This document shows, piece by piece, positions 10,609 through 23,545 of a DNA stretch of 64,000 nucleotides; within the stretch, counting starts at the first letter, position 1; each line of letters begins with the position of its first letter. The DNA is from Microstegium vimineum (taxonomy: Eukaryota; Streptophyta; Magnoliopsida; Poales; Poaceae), in contig CM039120.1 in the NCBI GenBank assembly GCA_022036555.1, forward strand, positions 23,650,227 to 23,714,226, given 5' to 3'. The notes below the pieces were generated by a model that saw only the letters and a list, made by a program, of their open reading frames with translations, did no database searches and was not told the origin of the DNA. The translations under genes were made by a program, and so were the position numbers.

Positions 10609-13261
10609 TGTGACACCCTGTGTCAAGCTTGCATTAGGATCATCATTAGCCACTAAGCATAAGCATTGCATTGCATTCATGTTTATATATGCCATCATTT
10701 CATGTGTGTTGTTTACATTCTTCACACTAGAATTGAATAGGTGTTTGCTGCTCTACTCTTGATTAACATGTTTAAAACAGTTTGTTATGTTTAGAATAAA
10801 GAATGGTGTGCTTTATAATTAATTACCCTTCCTAATTAAGCTTAGTTTATTTGTTAAGAATAAAAGTAATTCTTATCTTAAAATAGCTTAATTGGTTTTT
10901 AATATAGAACCCTGTAAATTAATGGTCTTCAGAAAATGAGACCTACATGAAAAATGTAGAGCATTTTATTCTGAGCAACTTTGGTTTATATTTCAAAACC
11001 TAGTTTTGAGTTTTTCAAACTGTTTGGAAGCCATTTCAGTTTGAATCAAATAAAAGAAATGGGAAAAAAGAAAAGAAATCGGAAACGGGCCGAGTCTCAC
11101 CTTTCCGCCCGCTTGGCCTTACTTGCGGCCCAGCTCGCACCCCGTTCGCGCCCACGTGCCCCGCGCACGCACGGCGCATGTGCGACGCACGCGCAGCTCA
11201 CGCACAAGCGCCCGCGCCCGACCGTGACTGCGCCGTACGTCAGAATCGCCTGCTGCGTGGCTGACGATTCCTGCCGACGAGCGCCGAGCAGGCCTCACCG
11301 CTCGTTGACGCCCTGCGCCACGCCGCGCCATCAGCACTGCCGCTGCCGCTGCCATTGCCGCTCTGCGCCGCGCCACAAACACGCCGCGTCACAGCGCTAC
11401 CATGCCTTCACGCCGTGCCGTCGCGTCGCTTTAACACCTGCGGCCGACCAGCGCCCACCCCGTCTCGACCGCGTCTGAGTGCGTATCCGCACTAACGGTG
11501 CGAGGACCGAGCGCTGTGCCCTGCCAACACCCCTGCTCGCCACTCACCGACTCTGCCCGCGCAGACACACCACGCTGGGCCGCATCTGCCCTCGCCGCCG
11601 CAGTGCCGCATCCGGTCAGCCGCTCGCCCTGTCGCAGTCGCGATCGAGTGCCGCATCCACCCTAACGGCGCTAGGACCAAGTAGCGCCCCTGCCCGCGCG
11701 CTGTTGCTCTGCGCCGCGCGACGGACCACGCCACGCCACTGCCTCCCGCCGCACCATCGCGTCACGGCCCCCACCGGCCGCGCCGGTCGGCCATGACCGC
11801 GCAAAAGGGAGCGCATACACCCCCTGCCCCCTCGCACTCGCAAGCACCGTGCCGAGCACGAAACGCACCGCAACGCCCCCTTTTCAAATTCGCCACCACC
11901 CGAGCGTCTCTGCCCGATCCACCTCGCACTCGCACTCACCTTCGCCTCGCACACGCCCTGCTTGCCTCGTCGTTGCCAACCGAGCTTCTCAGTCGCCGGA
12001 ACGCCGCCGCCGTTCCTCGCCTCGCAATCTCCACAACAATGACCAAACTGCGTTCACCTCTTCTCCGACCACCTCCGTCGCCTCTATCTTCGTGGAAGCT
12101 TCACTGGAGGTAGTAGAGGTGAGAACACCCGCCCGCTAGTACCCTTGCACCCTGGAACGTCACAGCGTCGTTGGTCGTGCGCCATTATCGCCGCCGCGGA
12201 GCTCGCACGTGGCCGGACCTCCTCGGAGCTCCTCCGGCTCAACCAGCGCTCGCGCTACACTCCCCGCACCACCGCGGTGCTCACGCAACCGCAAACCTAG
12301 CACCACACCGTCGGTAATCACTCCACTGCGTCGCACCGCCGCACCGCACCGCCACCGCACGTCGCCGACCATTTTCACCGGCGGTGCGGTGCTGGTTCAT
12401 CCAACATCACCAGACGCTTCGCGTCGTCACCCCGAGCACGCCAAGCACCGCACCGCCGCCGACGAGCTCGCCGCCGGCGAGAACGCGCCGGTCAGCGCCA
12501 TGCTCTACCTTGCCCTCACTGGCATGTGGACCCGGGTTGACCATGGGGTCCCACTTGTTAGCCCAGCTTTCCGTGTGCATTGGACCGAGCCCAACACTGT
12601 TCATCCACGGGCCGAATTCTGAAATGCTTTTCCTTTTTTCATTTTCAGTAAATGTGATAATGCTTGTTTATTTCATATCTAGAGTTTGGTGAATCCTAAA
12701 ATGGTGAAATAATTTGTGTTAGACTCTATAAATGTAGATCTTTCTGTTAAAAATATAAAAATAATTTTTGGAGAATGTGTTCAGTACTAATGTTTAAATA
12801 GTTCTTTTCTGCATTTATCAAAATTAATTGTGTTCCTACTTGAAATGGTCAAATAAAAATGTGAAGTTTTTATGCTAGCTTTGTTATCCTGTGTAGAAGC
12901 TAGGAAAAATATAACATGCCATGTTTCTGTGTAAGTTTTAATTATTACCTATTAAAATGTGTTTTTGTTGTTTTCTTAGATTAATTCCTGTGGTAAATCT
13001 GTGCATAGATAAATCATGAAACTTTTTGTGTAGTCTCTATATGCCTTGATCTGTCTAAGAAAAATATAATATGTGGTATGTTGTATGTCAGAAAAGATAC
13101 TTGTAGTTCAAGTGTCCTTTTCTAGGGTTTTCTTTGAAAATTCCTATAGAAAATAATCTAGTAGTGTTGATCATGGAACTTTCTGGATAATTTTTTTTTC
13201 CAAGTAAAGAACCTGTTAAAAATAAGATATAGCATGTTTCACCCTGTTAGCTAGTAGCTCT
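10609..13261 (+). mobile_element. truncated long LTR (third member of the TGTNACACCC group)
   Basis: It begins TGTGACACCCTG directly inside the gypsy integrase. The layout is AT-rich (10609-11080), very GC-rich (11090-12630), then AT-rich again, as in the solo LTRs at 5523-8493 and 24498-27876. No terminal GTGTNACA is found and the expected second target copy is missing, so the 3' end is lost. Overlapping ORFs in the GC-rich part on both strands have no recognisable protein motif. Confidence 0.55.
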
Positions 13262-13345
13262 AGCAACTGACCGTCCAACGCTAATTTTTATCTTCAGCAA
13301 CAGACCGTCCGATGTTGTATTTGCGCTGTGGTATAGTCGACTAAC
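13262..13345. other. short fragment with a repeated AGCAAC-GACCGTCC motif
   Basis: Two similar blocks, AGCAACTGACCGTCC (about 13262) and AGCAACAGACCGTCC (about 13297), lie between the truncated LTR and the point where LINE coding similarity stops. They resemble subterminal repeats of a DNA transposon, but too little remains to classify. Confidence 0.3.
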
Positions 13346-16300
13346 ATTCATTTTTCTGATATTTTTAATCCCAATGCCTCCCTTTCTCTTACTTTTACTT
13401 ATTTTGTCCCATTTTACCAAGTTATATTTCCTCTTGGAATGCCCTCCCTGCCAGAAAAAAAGTTCTCCTAGTCTTATCCAGGTATTTTATCACAGTTTTA
13501 GGGAGAAGGTAAATTGACATATGATATATGGGGGCATTGTTTAAGCTGGAAGATATAAGAGTGAATCTACCAGCAATAGACATATGAGATCCCTTCCAAA
13601 TGTCCAATCTTTTAGCTACTTTTTCAAGGAGAGGATGTCAGTCAGCCACAGGAAGTCTGACTGGGCTAACTAGGACCCCCAGATATTTGATGGGGAAGTA
13701 GCCAATTTGGCAATTGAAAATTTCAGCATATAAGGGTGTGTTTGGTTTGGGGATCTAGTGGGTTGGGTTGGGTCCAACCCAGTTTTCTGGGTTGGGATGA
13801 ACCCACATCTTATTTGGTTTGAGGGTTGGAGTCGTTCCGATTTTTTGTTTGGTTCGAGTGTTGGAGCGGGTTGGGATAGATGTCATTCTAACACCGTTAA
13901 CAGCAACACTAGTGAGGCCCACCTGTCATGCTTTCTATTTCCCTTATCCATCTTCGTCCCGCGCCAGCGGCCCCAGCCTCCTCGCCCCGCACCGGCAACC
14001 CCCGTCTCCTCGCCCTCAGGCGGCGGCCCCAGGCTCCTCGCCCCTTCCCACACCGGCGGCGACCTCCCGCCCCTGCACCGCGCCGCCGGTCCCCCCCCCC
14101 CCCGCACCGTGCAACCATGGCCGCCGCCCGCCCTGGCCGGCAACATCTCGCGGTGCCATGCTCGCCTCCCATGGTGCGCCCCGTCCTAGCACCGATCGCG
14201 CGCGAGAGAGGTTGTGCTCGGCCTTGCCGCCGCCTGCCCTGCCCGACACCAGCTCGTCGGGCCTCCGCTCAGCCAGATTCGGAGGACAGTCACGACGCAC
14301 AGGATGGAGAAGGCGACGGAGCTCGCAACGCCATCCATCTAGGTCGACCTCGTCCGCCCAAATCGGAGGTATCATGAGAACCCGCATCTGGCATGAATAT
14401 GCCAACCCGAGTCAACCCCGTTCCACTGAACCCACCATCCAAACACGGGTCCATCCGGGTCAAACCCATTCCAACCCATCTCAACCCTTGAACCAAACAC
14501 ACGCTAATATTGCCATATTATCCTGATCATTTATCATTACAATCTCACTTTTATTGAAGTTAATTTTGAGCCCGACCATCATTTCATATAAGTACAACAA
14601 CAATTTCATGTTTCTTGCTTTGACAATATCATGTTGTAAACAAATATTAGTGTCATCAACATATTGGAGTGGATCACCTTGTCTAACCCCTTTATGACTT
14701 TTAATGTAGGGCCAATAACTCCACTCAATTTCACACTAACAGTCCCTCCCTCCACGACTTGTCTTATCCAGTTGCACCAAGTATTATTGAAACCTCTAGC
14801 TTTTAAGAAAGTGAACAACATGGCCCAATTGACTTTATCATATGCTTTCTCAAAGTCAAGTTTCAGAATTACTCCACATTCCTTTCACTATCTAGTTTCA
14901 CGAAGTATTTCATGCAAGGTAAAGATCCCAAGCATGATGTTTCTCCCTTTCATGAAGGCTGACTGGGCATGGTGAATTAACCTATCAGCACATGTTTCAA
15001 TTCTGATAGTTAGTGTTTTTGTGATCAATTTGTATAGACAATTCAAAAGGCATATTGGTCTATACTGTTGGATTCTGGTAGCATCAGCTATTTTGGGTAA
15101 AAGGGTAATAATGCCATAGTTGATTCTACTTATGGCAACCTTTCCTTGATGAAAATAAGAAAAGAGCTGTGTGATGTCACACTTAATAATTTGCCAGCAA
15201 GATTGGTAAAACTCTATATGGATACTATCTGGGCCAGCAGCCTTATTCTTTTCCATTTGAGATAAAGCAATCCAAATCTCTGATTCAGAGAATGGCCTAC
15301 ATAACTGCTCATTATCTGATTCAGATAAATTCTCAGCATCTTCCCATACACTCTCATTCATTTGAATGTTGAAATCTAGAACTAGACCAAATAGTTCTCT
15401 ATAGAAGTCAGTGGCATGAGCTAAGACTTCCTCATCACCCTCAATGATTACCCCATTATTTTCCAAACTAAGGATTTTATTCTTCCTTTTTCTACCACTT
15501 GCAACTCTATGGAAATACTTAGTGTTCATGTCTCCATTTAGCAACCAAGCTTCATGGGATCTATTGAACCAATAAAACTCCTCAAGTTCTAGTAATTTTA
15601 GATTTTCATAGATAACCCAAGATTTCCTTGTCCACTGCTCAGGAGATAAAAGATTATTTTCCTCTATATCTTCTAGACCAATTAGTTCTTCATGCAGGTT
15701 TTTCCTTTGTCTCCTGTATTCCCCTTGAATATTGAGACCCCATCCTTTAAAGTATTGTTTAACAAGTTTCAGCTTTTGTTGAATTCTATCAATAACAGAT
15801 TTAGCATTACAGGGCGTATTCCAAATCTTCTCCACTTGAGTATAGAACTCAGGGATTTTCAACCAATGAAGCTCAAATCTGAATTGTATTGATTTAGATG
15901 GTGTCAGGGTATCAGTGAAGAAGATAGGAGGATTATGATCCAAGATTTCTCTTGGCAGTTTCTTCACCATAGCAAGGGGAAAGATATCTTCCCATTCTTT
16001 AGTTACCAGAATTCTATCTAATTTCTCTAATACAGGAATTTCCTGGTTATTAGACCAGGTAAACTTACCACCTGACATAATGAGCTCTCGAAGTTCATAT
16101 AAATGAATTAAGGCATTAAAAGTATCAGAGTACTTATGGACTCCCATATTCTTATTTCTCTCATTTGCATATCTAATAATGTTGAAATCACCACCAATGA
16201 GAATTGGCTCCGAATTGGATGCACAAAACTTTGCTAGCTCAGTTAGGAATTTGATCTTATTTTCATCCTGAGCAGCTCCATACACCACAAGAAGATTCCA

Positions 16301-16615
16301 TTTGATTTTATTTTGTTTATCCCATAAATTGACCTGAATCATGAACTCTCCTTGATTAAAAGATCCCATATCATAGAATTCTAGTCTAATTCCCACCAAG
16401 ATTCCACCAGATTTCCCTTTGGAAGGATTCCATAGCCAAAGGAAATCATGGTTAACATCAAATTTTCTTAACAAACTATCTTCACAGTTCTCAATCATAG
16501 TTTCCTGAAGTCCCGAGAAATGTAGATTGTATTGATATATAAGAGTTTTTAGAAAGGTAGCTACCCCATTTTTTCTGAGGCCTCTACAATTCCATATTAG
16601 GCCTTGTATTGTCAT
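13346..16615 (-). pseudogene. LINE ORF2 (endonuclease plus reverse transcriptase), broken
   Basis: Starting at ATG 16615, residues 1-230 are an AP-like endonuclease (IWNCRGLRKNG, LQET, GGDFNIIR, LDHNPP). The reverse transcriptase follows with NKAAGPDSIHIEFYQ, RPICLLNCLYK and QSAFMKGR. Stops TAG TGA follow codon 575 (about 14885-14890), after which the same frame reads KLDFEKAYDKVNW. A frameshift precedes the QGDPL block, which is fused directly to QYVDD, so the intervening palm segment has been deleted. A Tourist-like insert splits the connection region. The C-terminal block (MSIAGRFTLISSSL, IYHMSIYLLPKTV) ends at about 13346. Intact ORF2 proteins of this type exceed 1,200 residues. This copy is dead. 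Confidence 0.85.
13734..14504. mobile_element. Tourist/PIF-Harbinger-like element, 771 bp
   Basis: The terminal inverted repeats are GGGTGTGTTTGGTT and, at the other end read inward, GCGTGTGTTTGGTT (one mismatch). TAA duplications flank it (13731-13733 and 14505-14507). Both ends carry the GGGTTGG/CCAACCC subterminal motif in inverted orientation. The centre (about 13950-14370) is strongly C/G-rich, with ORFs in several frames but no known domain, and might be captured host sequence. It sits inside LINE ORF2, so it is younger than the LINE. Confidence 0.85.
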
Positions 16616-16689
16616 TATTCCTTTGATTTTTTGTTTTTATTAGGAATAGGTGGGTAAGGTTACCTATTCTCTGATCAGGAGTTTCCTGT

Positions 16690-18990
16690 ATCAGTTTCTA
16701 TTTTGTGCAATGAGGAGAAATTTTGAGTTTTTTCTTCTCCCTAGCTTTCTTTCTGGACAGAACTAGAGTGAATTCTTCCAGGTCAGAAGACTCTTCCTGG
16801 ATCCAGTCACAATGCTCACTAGATTTCTCTAATTCACCATCCTCAACTGTCTCAGTTTGAGGTTTGTTGTTGTACTTTTTGTTTAGCATATAAATCAGAT
16901 CTAGCACATTCTAGATTTTTCATAAGATCAAAAGTAGTAAAATCATCTTTATCTATATCTATTCACATGTTCAGAGATAAATCAACAATATCATCAATGG
17001 GTAAAATAGAGAACATATTTTGATCAGAATATGTACCTTCCAGATTTCTCTTCCTTGCCAATTTCTCATTCTTCTCCTTGGTAGTGAGGGTAGTGTCCTT
17101 CTTGAGCCTTTCACTCCTCCTTTCTTGAAGCATTGGTTGCTGCAATCCTTCAGCTCCCTGCTCAATCACTTCCATATGATCTTGTGGAAGAAGGTCATCT
17201 TTTAACATTCCCTCTCCATGATCCTGACTCCCTTGAGTGTGAATAATGTTATCATCTGATATGAATATCTCAGGTGACTCAGGCATCTTCTGAACATTAC
17301 CCTCAACCATAGTCACCCCCCTTCCTTTTCAGAAGGCATCTCACTTTTTTCAGTGTTTCACATTGAATCTTTTCTATGCCAGTAGTATTCTCTATCACCT
17401 CCATTGCTCAGATATGCTCAGTCCTGTCATTTTGTTTTGAGGATTGTCCTTCATCATTAAGCTTCCTGAGTCTTGCACCAAAAGAGTCACTGTCATAATC
17501 AGAATCTTCAATCACTTCAGGAATGTATACCTTGTCAACTCCTGCATTTTCTTCATTGGACTTGTAAGCTTTCTGGGCATCCTTCATAAATTTTCCATCA
17601 CTCCCTCTAGATACAACATGATGTATTTTGGGAGGTGCAGAATTCACCACTTGTTTCCCCCCACTCTTGTTATGATCATTATTAGGAGCAGGGTCTTCAT
17701 TAGTGAGCTTGCTTTGTTTAGAGTACTCATTATTCACATCAGTCTTAGACTTCTTGTTTGGAGGTTGACCCTCACTGATTTTAACTCCACTCTTGACTGT
17801 TTTCTCAGCTTCTTCCCCAACAATCTCCCTTTCAAATCCAAAGTCATAGATAGAAGTTCCTAACACACCTTCAGCTGACTTAGGAACCTTAGTCATCTCT
17901 CTGCAAGCAATCCTGAGCCTGACATAGTCAACTCTGAATCTTGATTTTCATCAATTTCCATTACCTTACCAACAAGGCCACCCACTTTAGCATGTGTAAT
18001 TATGGATCTTTGATCATTGGGTATGTTTGTCACCCTGATTCCCTGAACCATCTTGTTTGCAGATTGCCTTTGCTGCCATTGTTAGGGGACCAAGGATCAA
18101 TCTGAATTTGGGCATTGCCCCCTTTCATAGACATGTTTTTGATGTTGCTCCATTCAGTAACCATCATTGGGGTGGGAAATCTCATAACAAATGTGGTCTC
18201 ATTAATAGGCCAAGCAGACCATCTCCATGCATCAACACCAAGCAGATTCATGAACATATGTTCTATATCCTTAGCTGATACTTTACCATAAACCACAGTA
18301 AGCACAACAGTACTAGCTTTCTCCCTAGACATTTTAGAATCAATAACCTCATCAATATGGAAAAAACTATGTCCTTCAACTTGTACCGCAGATAGTTCGG
18401 GTCCATAATTCCACGACAGACAATTATCACAATCATATGTCAAATGAGTGTTACATCCACAGATCTCACATAGCATTCTACGACATTCCCTAGTAGAATG
18501 GTTGTAGTAACCACAGATCTCACATGCTAATCTGTGGTTAGTAGTGGGGATTACCTCCAGATTCCGCTTTGCTGGATCAGCTTTGTTCACTTGAGCATCC
18601 ACTTGAGCGACCCACCCATCTGCTTTGTTCTCATGACTCTCAGCCTGAGCCTCCCACTTGGAGTTGTCGTTGACGATGCCTGGATCTTGCTGGGTTTTAC
18701 CTTCTGCAGCAGCATCCTTCGCGTTCTCAATGAGTTTCTTTCTTTCCCAGACGTTGCCACGCGCTGGAGTTCTATCATGGCCACGATTAGGCCTACCACC
18801 GCCATTACCATCCGCATCAGCTCTTCCACTACCATAGCCACCTTGGTCTTATCTTCTTCCACCAAAACTGCCACGGTCCCGGCCATCCCTGTCTTGACCA
18901 CCGCGGTCAGTCCACTCGGACCTCCGCCCTCCACCTCGGGGTTGCATCGCAACCTTCACCGTGGGGCCGTTTTGGTCCTCACGGTAGAGG
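16690..18990 (-). pseudogene. LINE ORF1 (CCHC zinc-knuckle protein), broken
   Basis: The N-terminal part is RG/DRG-rich (about 18950-18850). Around 18535-18430 are two tandem knuckle-like motifs, CEICGYYNHSTREC and CEICGCNTHLTYDC. A conserved domain follows with VDAWRWSAWPINETTFVMRFPT. Highly charged Ser/Lys-rich segments continue to about 16700. Frameshifts and stops separate these blocks (18602-18030, 17896-17408, 17316-16963, 16907-16698). Its position upstream of the endonuclease frame identifies it as ORF1, the RNA-binding protein of the LINE. Confidence 0.75.
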
Positions 18991-19022
18991 CAAACGATTT
19001 TGTGGATGCTCTACTCCATATA

Positions 19023-22000
19023 TGTGACAGAACCACCCAAATTATAAGAGATCAAGTACTAAAGTAGCAGAATTAACTGCCACTAAGAGCACTTGAGCCT
19101 ATATAATCTCGGTAGTCCGCCGAGTGTCCCGAAAGACCTCGGTTAAATCAACGTCACACCAAGGATCACGAGATTAAGTAAATACAAATCACTAAGCTCA
19201 GAGTTTGAGGCGGAATAAAATTACATTTGAGTTCGCAAATAAATAATACAAGTTTGGGTTCAAAAACCTTTTAGGAAAACAACATAGCTTTGAAATGATT
19301 GGAATAATATAAGTTGAAATACATTGCTAGCTTAAATCACATTCTCCGACGACAGCATAGAGATGAGAGAATAATATAGAATCACCGTGCCCACCGGTGG
19401 TTAGCCACACCTTCAGTAGCATGAGACCTTCACCTGCAACAAGGTGGGATAAACCCTGAGTACTCGAATGTACTCAGCTAGACTTACCCGTCTAACTGAA
19501 AATAAAGACTCCAAGGATATGTATGGCTTTATCTAGAGTTGGTTAAGCTTTACTTTGCAGAATTGCTTAATTAAAGGAGTTCATTTTAATGATTAAATGA
19601 GCAGTCATCTTTTATCCTACTATTTATCTCTAGGTTATTGCACCTGTATTATAGCACTCACTTGATCTAAGAAAACAATAGAATAATATCATATCAAGTT
19701 CATTTGTCAATATTTTAGTAGAACCATTGTCGATGTCACATGGAGTTGTACCATGGTGAAGCTCAGCATAATCCCCCACTATCTGGTGGGAGGCGACGAC
19801 TCGAATCGATATACAACCAACTGGCAAGATTACCTTTAACACACGTCCACACTTTCCCCGTCGGGTCCATGCATTGGGTTACCGCTCAACAAAGTCCAGG
19901 TAGTCCACCCAATTGGAGAAATCAGTTGGCCACCACGGGGCAGGTTGTATCTCCAAACTAGAGGGTGCAAAAAGTAGGCTGAGAGTCGGCCCAGACAGTG
20001 TTTACTCGGCTTCGGGGTCGAAGATCGCAACGGCCCCTATGTGAAAGGGCGCATTCAACGATGTAAGAGGGTCACCATCGTATACAAACCTATACGATCC
20101 AACGGACGGACTGCCCCCAAGTCTATACCACTTGGTGCCTCTTCCTTCCAGTTGACCGCATTTCATTACTACCATTGGTCCTTTCCCACGATAGCAAAAT
20201 ATAGCCAACCGTGATGGGTATTACCCCCATGGAATAATACTATAAGTATAAATGTAATCATTTGATCTAAGCATGCTAAGAGGTTGCTTTTACTTTTATT
20301 TAACATGTTAACAAGGTAGGTAAATCAATAATCAAGGAAGGTAATGCATCAAGTGGGATTCAATCAACTCCTAGCACCTAATGCATCACAACATAAAATA
20401 CTCAAGTAGATTAATTATAAAAAGCTAGGAGGCTTAAGGATGCTCCGGGGCTTGCTTGGGACCAACACTAGGTTAGTATTCGTTAGACGTCACTTACTTG
20501 GCGAGCACCTTCGAAGACACTTCCATCTTCGGACTTCACCCTTCAACAACACCTTCGGGTTAGCTCCAAGCGTCACGTCCTTCACGTATGTACTTATCGT
20601 ACCTAAATGAAATACCGATGCATGTGCATGAATGCGAGGAAACGATAACACGAACTACATATATAACCATACAACACAAGCACAAGATCATACATGACAT
20701 ACACATAAGCACTTAGAATATTTATCTAAGTATCACTCAAACACAATCATAAGTGATAAAAGCACACTTCATGTCATACCTAGTTACTTATAGCTAGTTA
20801 GCTAATTATCACCCAACTAACATAGAAGATAACAAGCACATAGAGCATGGTATACTATTAATATAAAGTCACACAATGGCAAGTATCCATCCATTAATAT
20901 TTACTTAACATATTCAACTAGCAAGAACAAGTTAAGATAACTAACTTAGATATGCAACTTCGAGGCAGCAACACTACAATCACGGTTTTAATCATAACTG
21001 GAGTTATACTAATCCAACAAACATGATTCTTACATATTTGGAAATCTAATTAAGTTGTCTACAACTTTCTTATAACCATGCAAAGATGATTTAATAGTTA
21101 AGCAACTCAAAATAAATGAAGTAGGCATCTCTGTCCAAAAGTGGACAAATTTGACAACCCTTCTTAAAACTGTTATAACTCAAGATCTAGACATCACAAA
21201 AATATGAATCATAACAATATGGAAAGTTTATGAAAAGCACTACAAATTATTCAACATTAGCAATTCATGATTCACAGTTTAACTTAGTTCAAAACTACTT
21301 TGAATCAGATCTGTCCAGAGAATAAGGCAGATTCAAGTTGCAACTTAATGAATGCATATCTCTCAAACTACTGGAGATATGGACATGAAATTGTGACAGA
21401 AAATAGGTAGCAATATTATGTACAACTTTGGTATTCATCATACCAACAGAAAACACTATTTAATACATGATATAATTTATTTTCTAACAAATATGCATGC
21501 AGTCAAAACAACAATATAACAAACTTAGTTATTTTTATAAGTCATAAATCATTCAACAAACAGCCATGAAACTTTAACCAAACATCACTCATAATAAAAG
21601 GAATACACCATAATTATCTCATAATTTTTGGAGCAATTCTTAACTGCGATAAATATTTAATTCACATTATCAATATTCTAAAACCAGCAGGACAAAAACA
21701 TTTTTATCACAATTAGTTCGAACTGAAATATAACATGCAACAGATCTACCATATAGAGAATTTAATAAGGATTCCAAAAATTATTAAACCACTATCATAC
21801 GATTTTTGGTTGATTTTATACGGATTTTCAAAGTTCATGTATTGAATATGAAAATAATTACAGGAATAACTATTTGCATCAGACACTCTGTACTTTCACG
21901 AAACAAACAAAGGACATATAAGCAAATCATTGAGTCATGCGTTATATGCAAGGTGAAACAGATAAAAAGCTTCTATTCGCATGCATGCCCATTCTGCATG

Positions 22001-22367
22001 ACTTCACGGAAGACGACGGAGACGGCGGACCCGAGCTGCGGTTGCCCGAAACGGCGGCTATGGCCGGTCATGGCTAGCAGCGACCTTGGCGGAACGACGG
22101 CGGGAACCGACGGCCGTTCCGGCGGCAGCAGGAGCTGGCAGCACTGCCGTGGTCACGGCTCGGGCGGCTCGCGTCCGAGCGCGTGCGTGGCCAGCGCGGA
22201 AGGCGCGAGGCAGGGGTCGAGCAGGTGCTCGGCACGACTTCGAGCAGCAGCGCCTGGCACCCACGGAGGCCAGCAGCAGCGCAGCAGACAACGACGGCCT
22301 CTGCCGCTCGGCAGCACGCGGGCTGCAAGAGCCGCGACATCAGCCGGGGCCGCTCGCACGCGGGAGG
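19023..22367. mobile_element. truncated long LTR, TGTGACAGAACC family
   Basis: It begins TGTGACAGAACCACCC against the LINE 5' region. The layout resembles the other long LTRs in reverse: a long AT-rich part, then a GC-rich block (22010-22367). Its right end is cut by the copia LTR at 22368, so neither the complementary terminus nor the target duplication is seen. Nothing in 19400-22000 looks coding. Confidence 0.5.
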
Positions 22368-22679
22368 TGTAAGTGCATTCTCCCCCTATGGGTGGGTTTT
22401 GGATAATTGATAACAATCAAATTAGGGACTAACATGTTTCTCTAGTAATATTCACAGGTGTTAGTCCATTGATAAATCTAAACGATTAAATCCGGTGATT
22501 GAAGCACCCCAAATTCCACTCTATGGAAAGCGGCCCATCTCAAGTGCTAAAGAGTTTTATTCTTTTGAATTGAGTTATAGGAAAAGCCGCACTACCAAGA
22601 GGGATACAAATTTGACTAGCTAGAAGTGGGTAAGAGTGCTCAAGTTATTAGTATAGAGACGCTTGAGAGACGCCGTGAA

Positions 22680-23363
22680 TAAGCCTGGACGAAAAACTCG
22701 AAACTCGAAACTCGTTAGCTCACTCGACTCGCTCGTTAATGGCTCGGCTCGAGCTCGACTCGTTTTATAACAAGCTAGCTCGATTTGCAACAAGCCAGCT
22801 TGATTTATAATGAGCCAGCTCGAGCCAGCTCGCGAGCTGCTCGTTAGCTCGCACGAGCCAGCGAATTTACAAGCTGAAGAGCTAAAATTTAGCTCGCCCC
22901 ACTTAATTTGATGACTCGTTTGCCTTGGCCCAGCCCAAACTTGAAGCCCTAGGCATATACACCAGCGTACACGGTACATACACCACCAGACTGAGTCCGT
23001 ACGGTAGCCACCGCCCGCCGCCCGTCTTTTCCCTTTCTTCTCCCATCTCGCGAGTCGCGATACAGGACCCGCCGCCCGCCGCCGTTCCTCGCCACTCACG
23101 CGCACGCCCACACGTCGTTGGTCGTTGGCCCTCGGCCCTCGCCGCAGGCAGGCACGGCCACACCCCTCCTCTTCGCTGGCCGTTGGCCCTCGCGGCCTCG
23201 CCGCAGGTAGGCTGCAGTGCTGCACGCAGCTCTTCGGCCGTGGCCTGTGGCACGCAACTCACCTAGCTCCATTCCTCCACGAGCCAAGTTCCTCTTCTAG
23301 CCTGTTAGTGTAACGAGCCGAGCCGAGCTCTAATGAGCCGAGCTGGCTCGTTATCCAGGCTGA
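22680..23363. mobile_element. hAT-like MITE with GC-rich centre, 684 bp
   Basis: The ends are TAAGCCTGGA and, inverted, TCAGCCTGGA. The flanks are GCCGTGAA (22672-22679) and GCCATGAA (23364-23371), an 8 bp duplication with one transition. Subterminal repeats of GCTCG and its complement are dense at both ends. The centre (22920-23270) is GC-rich and resembles a promoter or 5' UTR, possibly captured. Confidence 0.65.
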
Positions 23364-23407
23364 GCCATGAAGAACGGATCCTTAGAAGGTATTTTGTGCT
23401 GACAGCA

Positions 23408-23545
23408 GAGCTACCGGTAGTACTGGTTGCTCTCACCGGTAGTACCGGTAGGCCATTTTCCCGCACACCTTTAGGGCTCAGCCCCAACGGTCACTAAGTG
23501 ACCGGTAGTACCGGTGGTAGTACTGGTAGTACCGGTACCACTTTG
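23408..23545 (+). repeat. ACCGGTAGT short repeats, first block
   Basis: A 9 bp unit close to ACCGGTAGT recurs, interrupted, in the E3 LTR. A second block lies at 24255-24330. Confidence 0.8.

Larger units (their letters stand above)
13346..19022 (-). mobile_element. L1-like LINE, 3'-truncated
   Basis: A non-LTR element runs right to left: an ORF1 with CCHC knuckles, then ORF2 with endonuclease and reverse transcriptase. The 3' end is lost inside the C-terminal region of ORF2, and no poly-A tail or target duplication is visible. A Tourist-like element (13734-14504) is inserted in ORF2. The 5' side abuts another long LTR at 19023. Confidence 0.85.

Noticed and set aside
11090..12700. Cluster of ORFs of 65-165 codons on both strands
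   Set aside because: Same GC-rich LTR zone effect; overlapping frames on both strands and no recognisable domain.
13880..14530. ORFs up to 235 codons within the Tourist-like element
   Set aside because: Low-complexity Pro/Arg/Ala peptides from C-rich sequence; kept only as a possible capture, not as a gene.
18587..18952. 121-codon ORF upstream of LINE ORF1
   Set aside because: It is an off-frame reading; the correct frame gives the RG-rich ORF1 start and joins the CCHC region.
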